Shown here: positions 31,933-40,006 of the stretch, piece after piece
Numbering within the stretch: position 1 is the stretch's first letter
How the letters are laid out: each line of letters starts with the position of its first letter
Source: Cupriavidus pauculus
Lineage (GTDB): Bacteria; Pseudomonadota; Gammaproteobacteria; Burkholderiales; Burkholderiaceae
Direction: 5' to 3'
Length of the DNA: 64,000 bases
NCBI RefSeq assembly: GCF_008801835.1
Contig: NZ_VZOW01000029.1
Coordinates: 1-64,000, forward strand
Position numbers and translations under genes: made by a program
The notes under the pieces: model-generated
What the model was told of the DNA's origin: nothing
The model's input: only the letters and a program-made list of their open reading frames with translations
Database searches by the model: none

Positions 31933-34047
31933 ATGCGTCCGTTAGTTTCCTTGAACACCCTTGCGGTGGCCGCCGCAGCCTGCGTCGCTTCGATGGCGAC
32001 GCAATCCGCGATGGCCGCGCCGTGTCCCGTGCCATGGGACAGCAACGCTGTATATGCACAAACTGGTAGCTCCGTCAGCTACAACGGACGGGTGTACCAG
32101 AACAAATGGTGGACCCGGAACAATACGCCAGGCGCGGAGCAATGGGGACCGTGGGAGGACAAGGGCGCTTGCGAGAGCGGAGGGACGCCTTCGCCCGCGC
32201 CATCACCATCGCCGTCACCGTCACCGTCACCAGTTCCGACGCCATCGCCATCGCCATCGCCATCTCCGGCGCCAAGCCCGGCGGCTGGCGCATGCCCGGC
32301 CGAATGGTCGTCCGGCACGGTCTATGCCAAGACCGGCACGCAGGTGGCGCGCAACGGGCACATCTACCGCAACAAGTGGTGGACCTCCGGCGACGATCCC
32401 ACATCCTCCGGCCAATGGGGCGTGTGGGAGGATATCGGCGCATGCGATAGCAGTGCCGCGCCGACGCCCGCTCCCTCTCCGGCTCCCGCTCCGGCACCTG
32501 CACCTGCACCTGCACCTGCACCTGCACCTGCACCCGCTCCTGCTCCTGCTCCTGCACCGGCTCCGACACCGGCACCAGCACCGACACCGGCACCGGCACC
32601 GGCACCAGCACCAGCACCAGCACCGACACCGGCACCAGCACCGACACCAGCACCGACACCGGCTCCGACGCCGGCTCCCGCTCCCGCGCCTTCACCGGCG
32701 CCGAGCCCGTCGGCGGGCGGCAAGGAAGTCGGCGCATATTTCGCGGCGTGGGGCATCTACGGGCGCAACTACAAGGTCAAGGATGTCGACAGGTCGGGCA
32801 GCGCGCAGCGGCTCACGTTCATCAACTACGCCTTCGGCAACATCTACCAGCGGAACGGCGGCTATGAATGCGACATCATCAACCAGCTCGAAGTCGGCGC
32901 GACGGATCCAAACGCCCCGGGCGCCGGAGACGGCGGCGATGCCTGGGCTGACTTCGCCAAGGGCTTCGAGAGCTCCGATTCGGTCGATGGCGTGGGCGAC
33001 ACCTGGTCCGGATCGATGGCCTGGAACGATCCGCGCAACGGCAAGGTTGGGCCGCTCAAGGGCAACTTCAACCAGCTCAAGAAGCTCAAGGCCAAGCATC
33101 CGAACCTGAAGGCGTACATCTCGCTGGGGGGCTGGACGTGGTCCAAGTGGTTCAGCAAAGCCGCGGCGACAGATGCACTGCGCAAGCAGTTGGTGGCGTC
33201 CTGTATCAACCTCTACATCAAGGGCAATCTGCCGTTTGATTCCGCCGGCAACGCGGGCGGCGAAGGCTCGGGCGCAGGCGTGTTCGATGGCATCGACATC
33301 GACTGGGAATTCCCCGGTGGCGGCGGCCAGCCGTACAACAACGTGGATGCCAATGACGAGGCCAACTACACGCTGCTGCTGCAGGAATTCCGCAGGCAGC
33401 TCGATGCCTACGGCGCGCAAACCGGCAAGCGCTACGCGCTGACAGCGGCCATCGGATCGGGCGGCGACAAGATCGCCAACACGGATCCGGCCGAGTACAG
33501 CAAGTCGCTCGACTGGATCAACGTCATGACCTACGACTTCCACGGCGGCTGGGAGCCGACCGGCCCGACGGACTTCCAGTCCCACCTCTACCCGGACCCG
33601 GACAGCCCCAATGCGAAAACGGATGTCGGCCGGAGCTACAACGTCGACACCGCGGTGAAGACGCTGCTGGCCAAGGGTGTGCCGGCTTCGAAGATCGTGG
33701 TGGGCATTCCGTTCTACGGACGCGGCTGGACCGGCGTGCAAGCGGGACCGAAAGGCGACGGGCTCTATCAGACCGCGACCAAGCCGGCGCCCGGCACCTA
33801 CGAGCTGGGCATCGAGGACTACAAGGTGCTCAAGAGCCGGCCGGGCACCGTGCGCGAGCATCCGATCACCAGGCAGTCCTGGAAATATGACGGCAGCACT
33901 TTCTGGTCCTACGACACGCCCGCTGTGGTGCGCGTGAAAGTGAACTACGCCAAGCAAAACAATCTGCGCGGCGTGTTCTCGTGGGCACTGGACGGCGACA
34001 GCCCCGACGCGGAACTGCTCAAGGTGATGGGTGAAATGCGGCAGTAG
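31933..34047 (+). CDS. Secreted GH18 chitinase with two CBM5/12 modules
   Basis: A 704-residue enzyme. AAGGGAG precedes the ATG. Signal peptide (MRPLVSLNTLAVAAAACVAS ... SAMAAP), CBM module 1 (CPVPWDSNAVYAQTGSSVSY ... GPWEDKGAC), Pro/Ser linker, module 2 (CPAEWSSGTVYAKTGTQVAR ... GVWEDIGAC), Ala-Pro-Thr linker, then the GH18 barrel. SLGG and DGIDIDWEFP are intact (Asp452 to proton donor Glu459). The catalytic domain is a near copy of that at 20324, but leader and first module match the two GH19 genes instead. It lies 92 bp after the secretion operon; a 17-bp hairpin follows its stop. Confidence 0.94.
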   Translation: MRPLVSLNTLAVAAAACVASMATQSAMAAPCPVPWDSNAVYAQTGSSVSYNGRVYQNKWWTRNNTPGAEQWGPWEDKGACESGGTPSPAPSPSPSPSPSPVPTPSPSPSPSPAPSPAAGACPAEWSSGTVYAKTGTQVARNGHIYRNKWWTSGDDPTSSGQWGVWEDIGACDSSAAPTPAPSPAPAPAPAPAPAPAPAPAPAPAPAPAPAPTPAPAPTPAPAPAPAPAPAPTPAPAPTPAPTPAPTPAPAPAPSPAPSPSAGGKEVGAYFAAWGIYGRNYKVKDVDRSGSAQRLTFINYAFGNIYQRNGGYECDIINQLEVGATDPNAPGAGDGGDAWADFAKGFESSDSVDGVGDTWSGSMAWNDPRNGKVGPLKGNFNQLKKLKAKHPNLKAYISLGGWTWSKWFSKAAATDALRKQLVASCINLYIKGNLPFDSAGNAGGEGSGAGVFDGIDIDWEFPGGGGQPYNNVDANDEANYTLLLQEFRRQLDAYGAQTGKRYALTAAIGSGGDKIANTDPAEYSKSLDWINVMTYDFHGGWEPTGPTDFQSHLYPDPDSPNAKTDVGRSYNVDTAVKTLLAKGVPASKIVVGIPFYGRGWTGVQAGPKGDGLYQTATKPAPGTYELGIEDYKVLKSRPGTVREHPITRQSWKYDGSTFWSYDTPAVVRVKVNYAKQNNLRGVFSWALDGDSPDAELLKVMGEMRQ
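32196..32715. repeat. Pro-rich linker repeats in the second GH18 chitinase gene
   Basis: Two short-period arrays (about 32196-32289, Pro-Ser type; about 32459-32715, Ala-Pro-Thr type) encode linkers around the second chitin-binding module. Confidence 0.8.
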
Positions 34048-34057
34048 TCCGTCGCGA
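32689..34057 (+). repeat. Direct repeat copy 2 (GH18 catalytic domain)
   Basis: Partner of 21254-22622, same length and orientation, about 11.4 kb further on. Homology runs from the linker end to about 10 bp beyond the stop codon and then stops. Confidence 0.85.
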
Positions 34058-34063
34058 CCCTGG

Positions 34064-34103
34064 ATGGAGCGCCGATATGCCGGCGCGCATGTCGGCGCTC
34101 CAT
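34064..34103 (+). terminator. 17-bp hairpin after the second GH18 chitinase gene
   Basis: The arm 34064-34080 pairs with 34087-34103 over 17 bp (one G-T wobble) with a 6-base loop. There is no T-tract. It sits 16 bp after the chitinase stop and 120 bp before the GH19 gene, so it may be a Rho-assisted terminator, an attenuator or an mRNA-stabilising element. Confidence 0.5.
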
Positions 34104-34222
34104 CTCTGTCCGATCAAGCAATGACGGAGGCCGTCGCGCGAACGCTTTTCGAGCGTCGCCGCGAAGCCTTGTGTGGTGGCGTTGTGCGCAACGCCTGCCG
34201 ATCGATCAATTGGAGTGTGAAT

Positions 34223-36322
34223 ATGCGTCCGTTGTTTTCATTGAATAGCATTGCGGTGGCCGCCGCCGCATGCGCCGCATCGCTCGCGTCGCAAGCCGCG
34301 CTTGCGGCGCCATGCCCGCCCGCATGGGACAGTGGCGCCACCTATCCGCAGCCGGGACAGGCGGTCAGCTACAACGGCCGGACCTACCAGAACAAATGGT
34401 GGACCCGGAACAATACGCCGGGCGCCGAACAGTGGGGCCCGTGGGATGACAAGGGTGCGTGCGATGGCGGCGCGCCCGCACCGGCACCGGCACCGGCACC
34501 AAAGCCGGCACCTGCACCTGCACCCGCTCCCGCTCCGGCACCAGCACCCACGCCAGCACCAGCACCCACGCCAGCACCGGCCCCTGTACCAGTGCCAGTA
34601 CCGACGCCAGCACCAGCACCAGTGCCGGCGCCTTCGCCCTCGGCAGCTGCATGCGCGCCGGCGTGGTCGTCCAGTCAGGCCTATGACAAGGCTGGCATGC
34701 AGGTAACCCGTGGCGATCGCATGTATCGGAACAAATGGTGGACGCGCGGCGAAGATCCCACTACCACAGGCCAATGGGGCGTCTGGGAAGACATCGGCCC
34801 ATGCGATGGCAGTGGCGCCACACCGGCGCCGTCTCCTGCGCCCGCGCCAGCGCCTGCGCCAGCGCCAGCGCCGGCACCTGCACCAGCGCCCGCACCAGCA
34901 CCGGCACCGGCACCAGCACCGGCACCAGCACCAGCACCAGCACCAGCACCAGCACCAGCGCCAGCACCAGCACCAGCACCGGCACCAGCACCAGCACCGG
35001 CACCGGCACCTGCGCCTGCGCCATCGCCTGCGCCCGCGCCCGCTCCGGCCCCTGCGGCGTACAAGCCGAAGCTGATCTACATTCCGGAGCCCGCCGATTA
35101 TCCGAGTGCGGCGGCGCTTAGCCAGGAAGAGGCCTCGCTGGTGGCGCAGTCGCGCGGCCAGATCGAGTTGATCCGGGAGGCGTTGCGTGTGCTGCCGGAT
35201 CAGGAGGTGGAAGCTGTGGTGCCTGGCCGCGCCGCCAATCCGTCGAACGTGCGGCGTGTCGAGGCAATCCTGCCGGAAGCAAAGTTCGACGCGCTATTCC
35301 CGATCCGCCACACCAGCTATTCCTATACCAACCTGCTGCGCGGCATTGCCAAGTTCCCAGCCTATTGCGGCGACTACAACGACGGCCGCAATGCGGAGGC
35401 GATCTGCCGCAAGCTGCTGGCCACCTCGTTCGCGCATTTCGTGCAGGAGACCGGCGCAAACTGGCCGTCGCTCACGCCGGCACAAGCGAAGGCCTATCCG
35501 GAGCACAACAACCCGGTACTGGCGTCGATGCCGCAGAACACCGCGATTCCGTCTTACAAGCAGGCGCTGTGGTATCTGCGTGAATCGGGTTATCAGGAAG
35601 GGTCGGCGGTCGGTGCGTATCAGCAATGTCAGCCCGGATCGCACGCCACCAACTGGATCTTCTATCCATGCGGCAAGAATTCTTCGGGACGCTATCTCGA
35701 CTATTTCGGGCGTGGTTCCAAGCAGCTCTCATGGAACTACAACTTCGGCCCGTTCTCCGAGGCGCTCTATGGCGACGTGAACGTACTGCTGGATAACCCA
35801 GGCCGTGTCGCCGACACCTGGCTGAACTTTGCCTCGGCGGTGTGGTTCGCCGTCACGCCGCAAACGCCGAAGCCGCCGATGACCTGGGTGGTTGACGGGA
35901 CGTTCAAGCCCAACTCGGTCGACATCGCCAACAACATGAAGCCCGGATTTGGCGCCACCGTGTACATCATTAACGGTGGCATCGAGTGCGGCGGCGGGGG
36001 ATCCGAAAGGCAGCAGGTGGTGAACCGCATCGCAGCGTATCGCGAAATGGCGCGCGAGCTCAATGTGCCGATTCCGGACGACGAGCCGCTTGGCTGCGCA
36101 GCGATGCGCGGCTTTGCCCCGGGTTCGGCGGGCGCCATCAAGGCGTATCTCGACAAGGACTGGGGATGGCGCAACGGCAAGCCGGCCGTGGCGTGCAAAC
36201 TCGTCGATTACCAGATGCCGTTCTCGCTCGTCACGCCGGGCGATTTCAAGCGTTGCACCGACTACTTCTTCCGGGGCAAGGTCGAGCTCAACGGTCAAAC
36301 GGTAATCGATAACACCAAGTAG
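34223..36322 (+). CDS. Secreted GH19 chitinase with two CBM5/12 modules
   Basis: A 699-residue enzyme. GGAG lies seven bases before the ATG. Signal peptide (MRPLFSLNSIAVAAAACAAS ... QAALAAP), CBM module 1 (CPPAWDSGATYPQPGQAVSY ... GPWDDKGAC), Ala-Pro linker, module 2 (CAPAWSSSQAYDKAGMQVTR ... GVWEDIGPC), a very long Ala-Pro linker, then a GH19 domain. Catalytic Glu409 is in AHFVQETGANW, and the cleft motif is YFGRGSKQLSWNYNFGPFSE. The catalytic domain is clearly related to the one at 18086 but more diverged than the GH18 pair (its loop after the first Glu is longer). A good terminator follows. Confidence 0.93.
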   Translation: MRPLFSLNSIAVAAAACAASLASQAALAAPCPPAWDSGATYPQPGQAVSYNGRTYQNKWWTRNNTPGAEQWGPWDDKGACDGGAPAPAPAPAPKPAPAPAPAPAPAPAPTPAPAPTPAPAPVPVPVPTPAPAPVPAPSPSAAACAPAWSSSQAYDKAGMQVTRGDRMYRNKWWTRGEDPTTTGQWGVWEDIGPCDGSGATPAPSPAPAPAPAPAPAPAPAPAPAPAPAPAPAPAPAPAPAPAPAPAPAPAPAPAPAPAPAPAPAPAPSPAPAPAPAPAAYKPKLIYIPEPADYPSAAALSQEEASLVAQSRGQIELIREALRVLPDQEVEAVVPGRAANPSNVRRVEAILPEAKFDALFPIRHTSYSYTNLLRGIAKFPAYCGDYNDGRNAEAICRKLLATSFAHFVQETGANWPSLTPAQAKAYPEHNNPVLASMPQNTAIPSYKQALWYLRESGYQEGSAVGAYQQCQPGSHATNWIFYPCGKNSSGRYLDYFGRGSKQLSWNYNFGPFSEALYGDVNVLLDNPGRVADTWLNFASAVWFAVTPQTPKPPMTWVVDGTFKPNSVDIANNMKPGFGATVYIINGGIECGGGGSERQQVVNRIAAYREMARELNVPIPDDEPLGCAAMRGFAPGSAGAIKAYLDKDWGWRNGKPAVACKLVDYQMPFSLVTPGDFKRCTDYFFRGKVELNGQTVIDNTK
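34470..35060. repeat. Ala-Pro linker repeats in the second GH19 chitinase gene
   Basis: Two arrays of GCACCG/GCACCA-type hexamers (about 34470-34648 and 34824-35060). The second is one of the longest linkers in the window, about 75 residues of nearly pure Ala-Pro. Confidence 0.85.
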
Positions 36323-36332
36323 GGGGCGGCTT

Positions 36333-36374
36333 GGCCGGCGTGCCTGTCTCCTCCGGGCTTGCCGGCCTTTTTTA
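36333..36374 (+). terminator. Intrinsic terminator after the second GH19 chitinase gene
   Basis: GGCCGGC (36333-36339) pairs with GCCGGCC (36361-36367), followed directly by six T (36368-36373). It ends the chitinase island. The next gene runs towards it. Confidence 0.8.
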
Positions 36375-37361
36375 TTCCTGCGCAGCGGTACTGGGGACGC
36401 CCCGGTACCGCTGCGCCAATGCCTTGACGCGCGCCACATAGGTTTGCGTTTCCGCGTAAGGCGGAATGCCGCTGTACCGGGCCACGGCGCCTTCGCCCGC
36501 ATTGAAGCCCGCCAGCGCCAGATCCACATTCCCGTCGAAGCGTTTGAGCAGCCACGCCAGATACGCCACGCCGCCGCGAATGTTCTGCGCCGCATCGAAT
36601 GGATCCTTCACGCTGAAGCGCTCGGCTGTCGCCGGCATCAGCTGCATCAATCCCTGTGCCCCGGCGCGCGAGATCACGTTTGACCGATAGCCCGATTCGG
36701 CATGCACGACTGCGCGGACCAGCGCCGCTTCCACGCCGAAATCGCGCGATGCCAGATCGATCTCCGCTCGATATGCCTGCGTATCGAGCCGCAGCGCGCC
36801 GATGCCGCCGCCGGGCACGGCGCGCGGACCGCACAGAAAGCAGGTCTCGACGTATGTGAGCTTCAGCGTCTGCACGCGCTCCGACACGCCCACCGGCTTG
36901 CGATTGCTGAAGTGCCGCACGCCATCGACGACATAGGCGTACACGCGCACTTCCCGCGTGCGCGTATAGCTACGCGGCGGCGCCTGCGTTGCGGTGGCCG
37001 GGGCGGACCCGGTGTCGATCGACGGCTGGGCGCCAGTGAGTGGGGACGATGCATCGACTGCGGTGGTGGACAGGCCAGCGGGTGCCGCCGACGTTTGCGG
37101 CGCGGCAGCCTTGGCCGGCGTGGGCGCTGCGACAGGGGCCGGCGCATCGACCAGGCCCGCGCGCTCGCAGCGCGCGCCTGGCTGCCGCTGTGTGGCGTAG
37201 TTGCTGGTCTGGTCCGGCCAGTGACATTTGAACATTGCCCAGGCGGCCGGCGATGCGGCCAACAGGCTTGCGCAAGCGACCCCGAGTGCGATGCGCGCGC
37301 TCATCGGCCGAGGCCGTCGCGGCGCATCGGCCCGAGGTGTGCGCGCAGCGTTGCGAAACAT
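36372..37361 (-). CDS. Lytic transglycosylase (SLT/GH23 domain) with N-terminal DUF4124-like part
   Basis: A 329-residue periplasmic murein-cleaving enzyme. After a leader (SARIALGVACASLLAASPAA) comes a short Cys-containing segment (MFKCHWPDQTSNYATQ) of the DUF4124 type, a Pro/Ala-rich spacer, and a C-terminal SLT domain. Catalytic Glu222 lies in VVHAESGYRSNVIS, followed by GAQGLMQLMPATAERF and the AGFNAGEGAV block. An ATG at 37304 would start closer to the leader and may be the true start. It is 18 bp downstream of an NlpC/P60 peptidase gene on the same strand, so the two probably form a peptidoglycan-remodelling pair. It is convergent with the chitinase island. Confidence 0.88.
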   Translation of the reverse strand: MFRNAARTPRADAPRRPRPMSARIALGVACASLLAASPAAWAMFKCHWPDQTSNYATQRQPGARCERAGLVDAPAPVAAPTPAKAAAPQTSAAPAGLSTTAVDASSPLTGAQPSIDTGSAPATATQAPPRSYTRTREVRVYAYVVDGVRHFSNRKPVGVSERVQTLKLTYVETCFLCGPRAVPGGGIGALRLDTQAYRAEIDLASRDFGVEAALVRAVVHAESGYRSNVISRAGAQGLMQLMPATAERFSVKDPFDAAQNIRGGVAYLAWLLKRFDGNVDLALAGFNAGEGAVARYSGIPPYAETQTYVARVKALAQRYRGVPSTAAQE

Positions 37362-37379
37362 GGTGCGGCCGTCCGCGCG

Positions 37380-37940
37380 TCAGGCCGTTGCGGTGTCGAT
37401 GCGCCGGGCGCCCGCATACTTGCGGCCCCAGTACGTGTCGTGAATGCTGTCCACGCGGATGGATTGTCCGGTGGAAGGCGCGTGCACGAATCTGTCGTTG
37501 CCGATATAGATGCCGACATGGGAAATGGTGCGCGGCTTGGTCTTGAAGAACACCAAATCGCCAGGCTGCAGATCATTTACGGCGACCAGTTCGCCGGCGC
37601 GCACCATGTCGATGGCGCGTCGCGGCAGTTCGATGCCGTGGGTACTGTTGTAGACGTAGCGCACAAAGCCGCTGCAGTCGAGTCCGCTTTCGGGGGTGTT
37701 GCCGCCCCAGCGATAGGGAATGCCGATCAGCACCATGGCGTTCGATACGACCTCATTGGTTGGCAGGGCGACGCGCGGACGATTCACCGTCCCAAACCAT
37801 GACGGTTTCTCCACGCGGAAATCACTGAGCTGCCGCGTAAGCGGTCTGGTATGGCTGGCGGCGGGCAGGGCCACTGCGATTGCGCCCAGCAGCAGGCCAA
37901 ATCGCAGGGTCCCGAACAGGGTACGGGGCTTCATTTTCAT
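37380..37940 (-). CDS. NlpC/P60 family cysteine peptidase (C40)
   Basis: A 186-residue secreted peptidase that cleaves peptidoglycan stem peptides. I took the ATG at 37940 since the leader (MKMKPRTLFGTLRFGLLLGA) starts there; an in-frame ATG at 37991 would add 17 residues without features. Catalytic Cys89 is in SGLDCSGFVRYVY, the His in SHVGIYIGNDRFVHAP, and the region RWGGNTPESG precedes the Cys as usual. It is followed by the lytic transglycosylase gene. No clear ribosome site. Confidence 0.88.
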   Translation of the reverse strand: MKMKPRTLFGTLRFGLLLGAIAVALPAASHTRPLTRQLSDFRVEKPSWFGTVNRPRVALPTNEVVSNAMVLIGIPYRWGGNTPESGLDCSGFVRYVYNSTHGIELPRRAIDMVRAGELVAVNDLQPGDLVFFKTKPRTISHVGIYIGNDRFVHAPSTGQSIRVDSIHDTYWGRKYAGARRIDTATA

Positions 37941-38105
37941 ACTCGGTGACGACGACGGGTGGCGCCCCACAGGGCTGGCACGTCGTGGCAAGCTTATTTG
38001 TCTGCATCACAGAGTAGAAACCGCCATGCGGTGTTGTTATCGCAAATCCCCGAGTTAAAAGAATGCGCCGTCGGCGCATTGTGAAGCGCTCCCCGTCCCG
38101 CCCCG

Positions 38106-38993
38106 TTACGGGCAATAGGGGCGCTCGCGCAGCCACTTGGTGGCGATCCACTTTTCTCCCTCGATCACCGGTAGCCCGGCATGCAGCGTACGCTCGTCCA
38201 GCGTGCCGTCGGGAAGCAGGTAACTGAACAGCACCGCATTGCCCTTGACCGGTGCGATTTCCAGGCCGATGCGCGGAAAGCCGGTGCCGCCGCCGGCCAC
38301 GGGATTGTTCAGGTAGATCACCAGCGTGGCGATGCGCTGTCCGCCGGTGCGCAACTGCAGCGCTTCGCCTGCCTGTGTGGCGGAGAAAAAATCGAAGTGC
38401 GGCTTGTACTCGCCGCCAGGCTGATAGTGCAGAATCTGCAGCCCTTCGCCATGGTCGGCCGGCACGCCTGTGAGTGCGGCGATGCGCGCCTCGATGCGCT
38501 GGAGCAGCGCATGTTCGCCCAACTGGAACATGGCGCCCATGCTGGTGCGCGCGTCCACCAGGCTTTCCGATCCGGAGGCAGGGTCCACTACGGGCGAGCG
38601 ACGCAGGCGGTCGCGCGACAGCGCGATCAGCGCATCGCACTCGCGCGGCGCAAGCAGATTCTTCAGCAGCACCACGCGCGGCGCCTTAAGTGAAAACAGC
38701 ACAGAGATGTCGTGTCCCTCATGCGTGAACACGTTGTTGTCCGACAGTTGCACGGCCTCCGACGAATCGGCGTGGGTTTCCACGGCGCGCTGCACTGCGG
38801 GTGGATGGTTGCCGCTTGCCGCGTGCTGGAATGCCGCCGCGACGATGCCGCGCGCAAACATCTCGTTGTACCCCGATTTCAGCATCGTCTGCACCAGCGA
38901 TTCGGGCTGGAAGCCAAGGGCGATATGGCTGGCGAGCCATTGTTCCAGTTCGGGAGACGAGGTGTGATGGCCTTGCAGGGTGATGGCGTTCAT
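38106..38993 (-). CDS. 2-oxoglutarate/Fe(II) dioxygenase, prolyl 4-hydroxylase type
   Basis: A 295-residue protein. The C-terminal P4Hc domain has the iron-binding HxD at His199/Asp201 (YKPHFDFF), the distal His in TLHAGLPV, and the 2-oxoglutarate-binding Lys near GEKWIATKW. It also has the family blocks VDARTSMGAMFQL and ATLVIYLNNPVAGGGTGFPR. The first 90 residues (ELEQWLASHIALGFQPESLV ... MFARGIVAAAFQHAA) are helical and not part of the dioxygenase fold. Bacterial members hydroxylate prolines in specific proteins, such as EF-Tu, or free substrates; the target here is unknown. It is monocistronic, between the peptidase pair and the ABC importer operon. Confidence 0.85.
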   Translation of the reverse strand: MNAITLQGHHTSSPELEQWLASHIALGFQPESLVQTMLKSGYNEMFARGIVAAAFQHAASGNHPPAVQRAVETHADSSEAVQLSDNNVFTHEGHDISVLFSLKAPRVVLLKNLLAPRECDALIALSRDRLRRSPVVDPASGSESLVDARTSMGAMFQLGEHALLQRIEARIAALTGVPADHGEGLQILHYQPGGEYKPHFDFFSATQAGEALQLRTGGQRIATLVIYLNNPVAGGGTGFPRIGLEIAPVKGNAVLFSYLLPDGTLDERTLHAGLPVIEGEKWIATKWLRERPYCP

Positions 38994-39051
38994 GGATGGC
39001 GGGCATGTAATGGGATTCCATGAAGCATAGATTCGCATCGAGAAAGCAGAT

Positions 39052-39085
39052 AAAAAAAATCCCGCGGATATTCGCTGCGGGATTT
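39052..39085 (-). terminator. Intrinsic terminator of the ABC importer/phosphoesterase operon
   Basis: On the minus strand a 9-bp stem AAATCCCGC/GCGGGATTT (39077-39085 with 39057-39065) runs into eight T (plus-strand A-run 39052-39059). It lies 60 bases after the metallophosphoesterase stop. Confidence 0.85.
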
Positions 39086-39145
39086 CAAAATTTCTTTTGG
39101 CATGACACGGCAGACAATGCGAATGCCGAAGATGTGCGGGACGAT

Positions 39146-40006
39146 TCAGTCGATCAGCTTGCCGTGGGCATCGAAGAACGGATGCAGGGCACCGTAGTCG
39201 CCGCTTGCCGCCAGATGCGTGACCAGCCCGTGCACGGAATGCCACCAGTGCAGCAGGTAGCCAGGCGGTTCCAGGCGAAAGCGCGACTCGGCCTGCGGGC
39301 TCAGGTCCAGCGCCACCTGGTGCGCGGGGCCCGGAGCGGTCATGGCGATGGTGCCGCCAAAGCGTCGCGTGATATGGCGGTGCAGGTGTCCGCAGATCAC
39401 GCGTTCCACTTGTGGGTGCCGCGCAATGACGGCTTCCAGCGCGGCGGCGTTTTCCAGCCCTTGCGCATCCATATGGCCAATGCCGGTGTGGAACGGCGGA
39501 TGATGCAGCATCACCAGCGTCGGCTGTGCCGGTGCGGCGGCAAGCGCGGCGTCGAGCCATGCAAGCCCGTCGGGCTCCGCGCGTCCGCCAGGCCGGCCCG
39601 GCATCGTACAGTCGAATCCCACCAGCCGCAGCGGGCCCGCGTCCATCGCGTAGTGGGTGGGCGCGTCCTCATCGCCGTCGCCATAGGCGAACAGATAGTC
39701 ATGATCGGCAAACACGCGGCGCAGTGACGCGCGATGGTCGTGGTTTCCGGGCAGCAGCCGGATCGGCATCGGCAGGCGCTGGAGGATATCGCGCAAGAAG
39801 CGATACTCGTGCTCGTCGCCAAAGTCGACCAGATCGCCGGTCACGACCACGATGTCCGGCAACTGCGGCGCGGCCAGCAGCGTGTCGATGACGGTGTGCA
39901 ATGCGCCTGCGGTATCGACCATGCGATACGACATCTTGCCGCCCGCCTTGATATGCAGGTCGGTCAGTTGCGCCACCAGATAGGGCGCGGAGGTTGCGGC
40001 GTTCAT
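39146..40006 (-). CDS. Calcineurin-like metallophosphoesterase (CpdA-like)
   Basis: A 286-residue cytoplasmic phosphoesterase of the class III cyclic-nucleotide/glycerophosphodiester phosphodiesterase group. The metal motifs are complete: QLTDLHI (Asp16, His18), VVTGDLVDFGD, LLPGNHDH, MLHHPPFH and ICGHLHRHI. Its ATG overlaps the stop of the ABC ATPase gene, so it belongs to the importer operon. That context suggests it hydrolyses a phosphodiester brought in by the transporter rather than working on cAMP; this is inference. Confidence 0.87.
   Translation of the reverse strand: MNAATSAPYLVAQLTDLHIKAGGKMSYRMVDTAGALHTVIDTLLAAPQLPDIVVVTGDLVDFGDEHEYRFLRDILQRLPMPIRLLPGNHDHRASLRRVFADHDYLFAYGDGDEDAPTHYAMDAGPLRLVGFDCTMPGRPGGRAEPDGLAWLDAALAAAPAQPTLVMLHHPPFHTGIGHMDAQGLENAAALEAVIARHPQVERVICGHLHRHITRRFGGTIAMTAPGPAHQVALDLSPQAESRFRLEPPGYLLHWWHSVHGLVTHLAASGDYGALHPFFDAHGKLID

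Noticed and set aside
34681..35064. Gly-Ala-rich minus-strand frames opposite the linkers
   Set aside because: (GAG)n products are the antisense reading of (AP)n linkers; no initiation signals.
18000..36400. Genomic island of phage or transposon origin
   Set aside because: No integrase, transposase, tRNA target or flanking attachment repeats were seen; base composition of the coding parts is like the rest.
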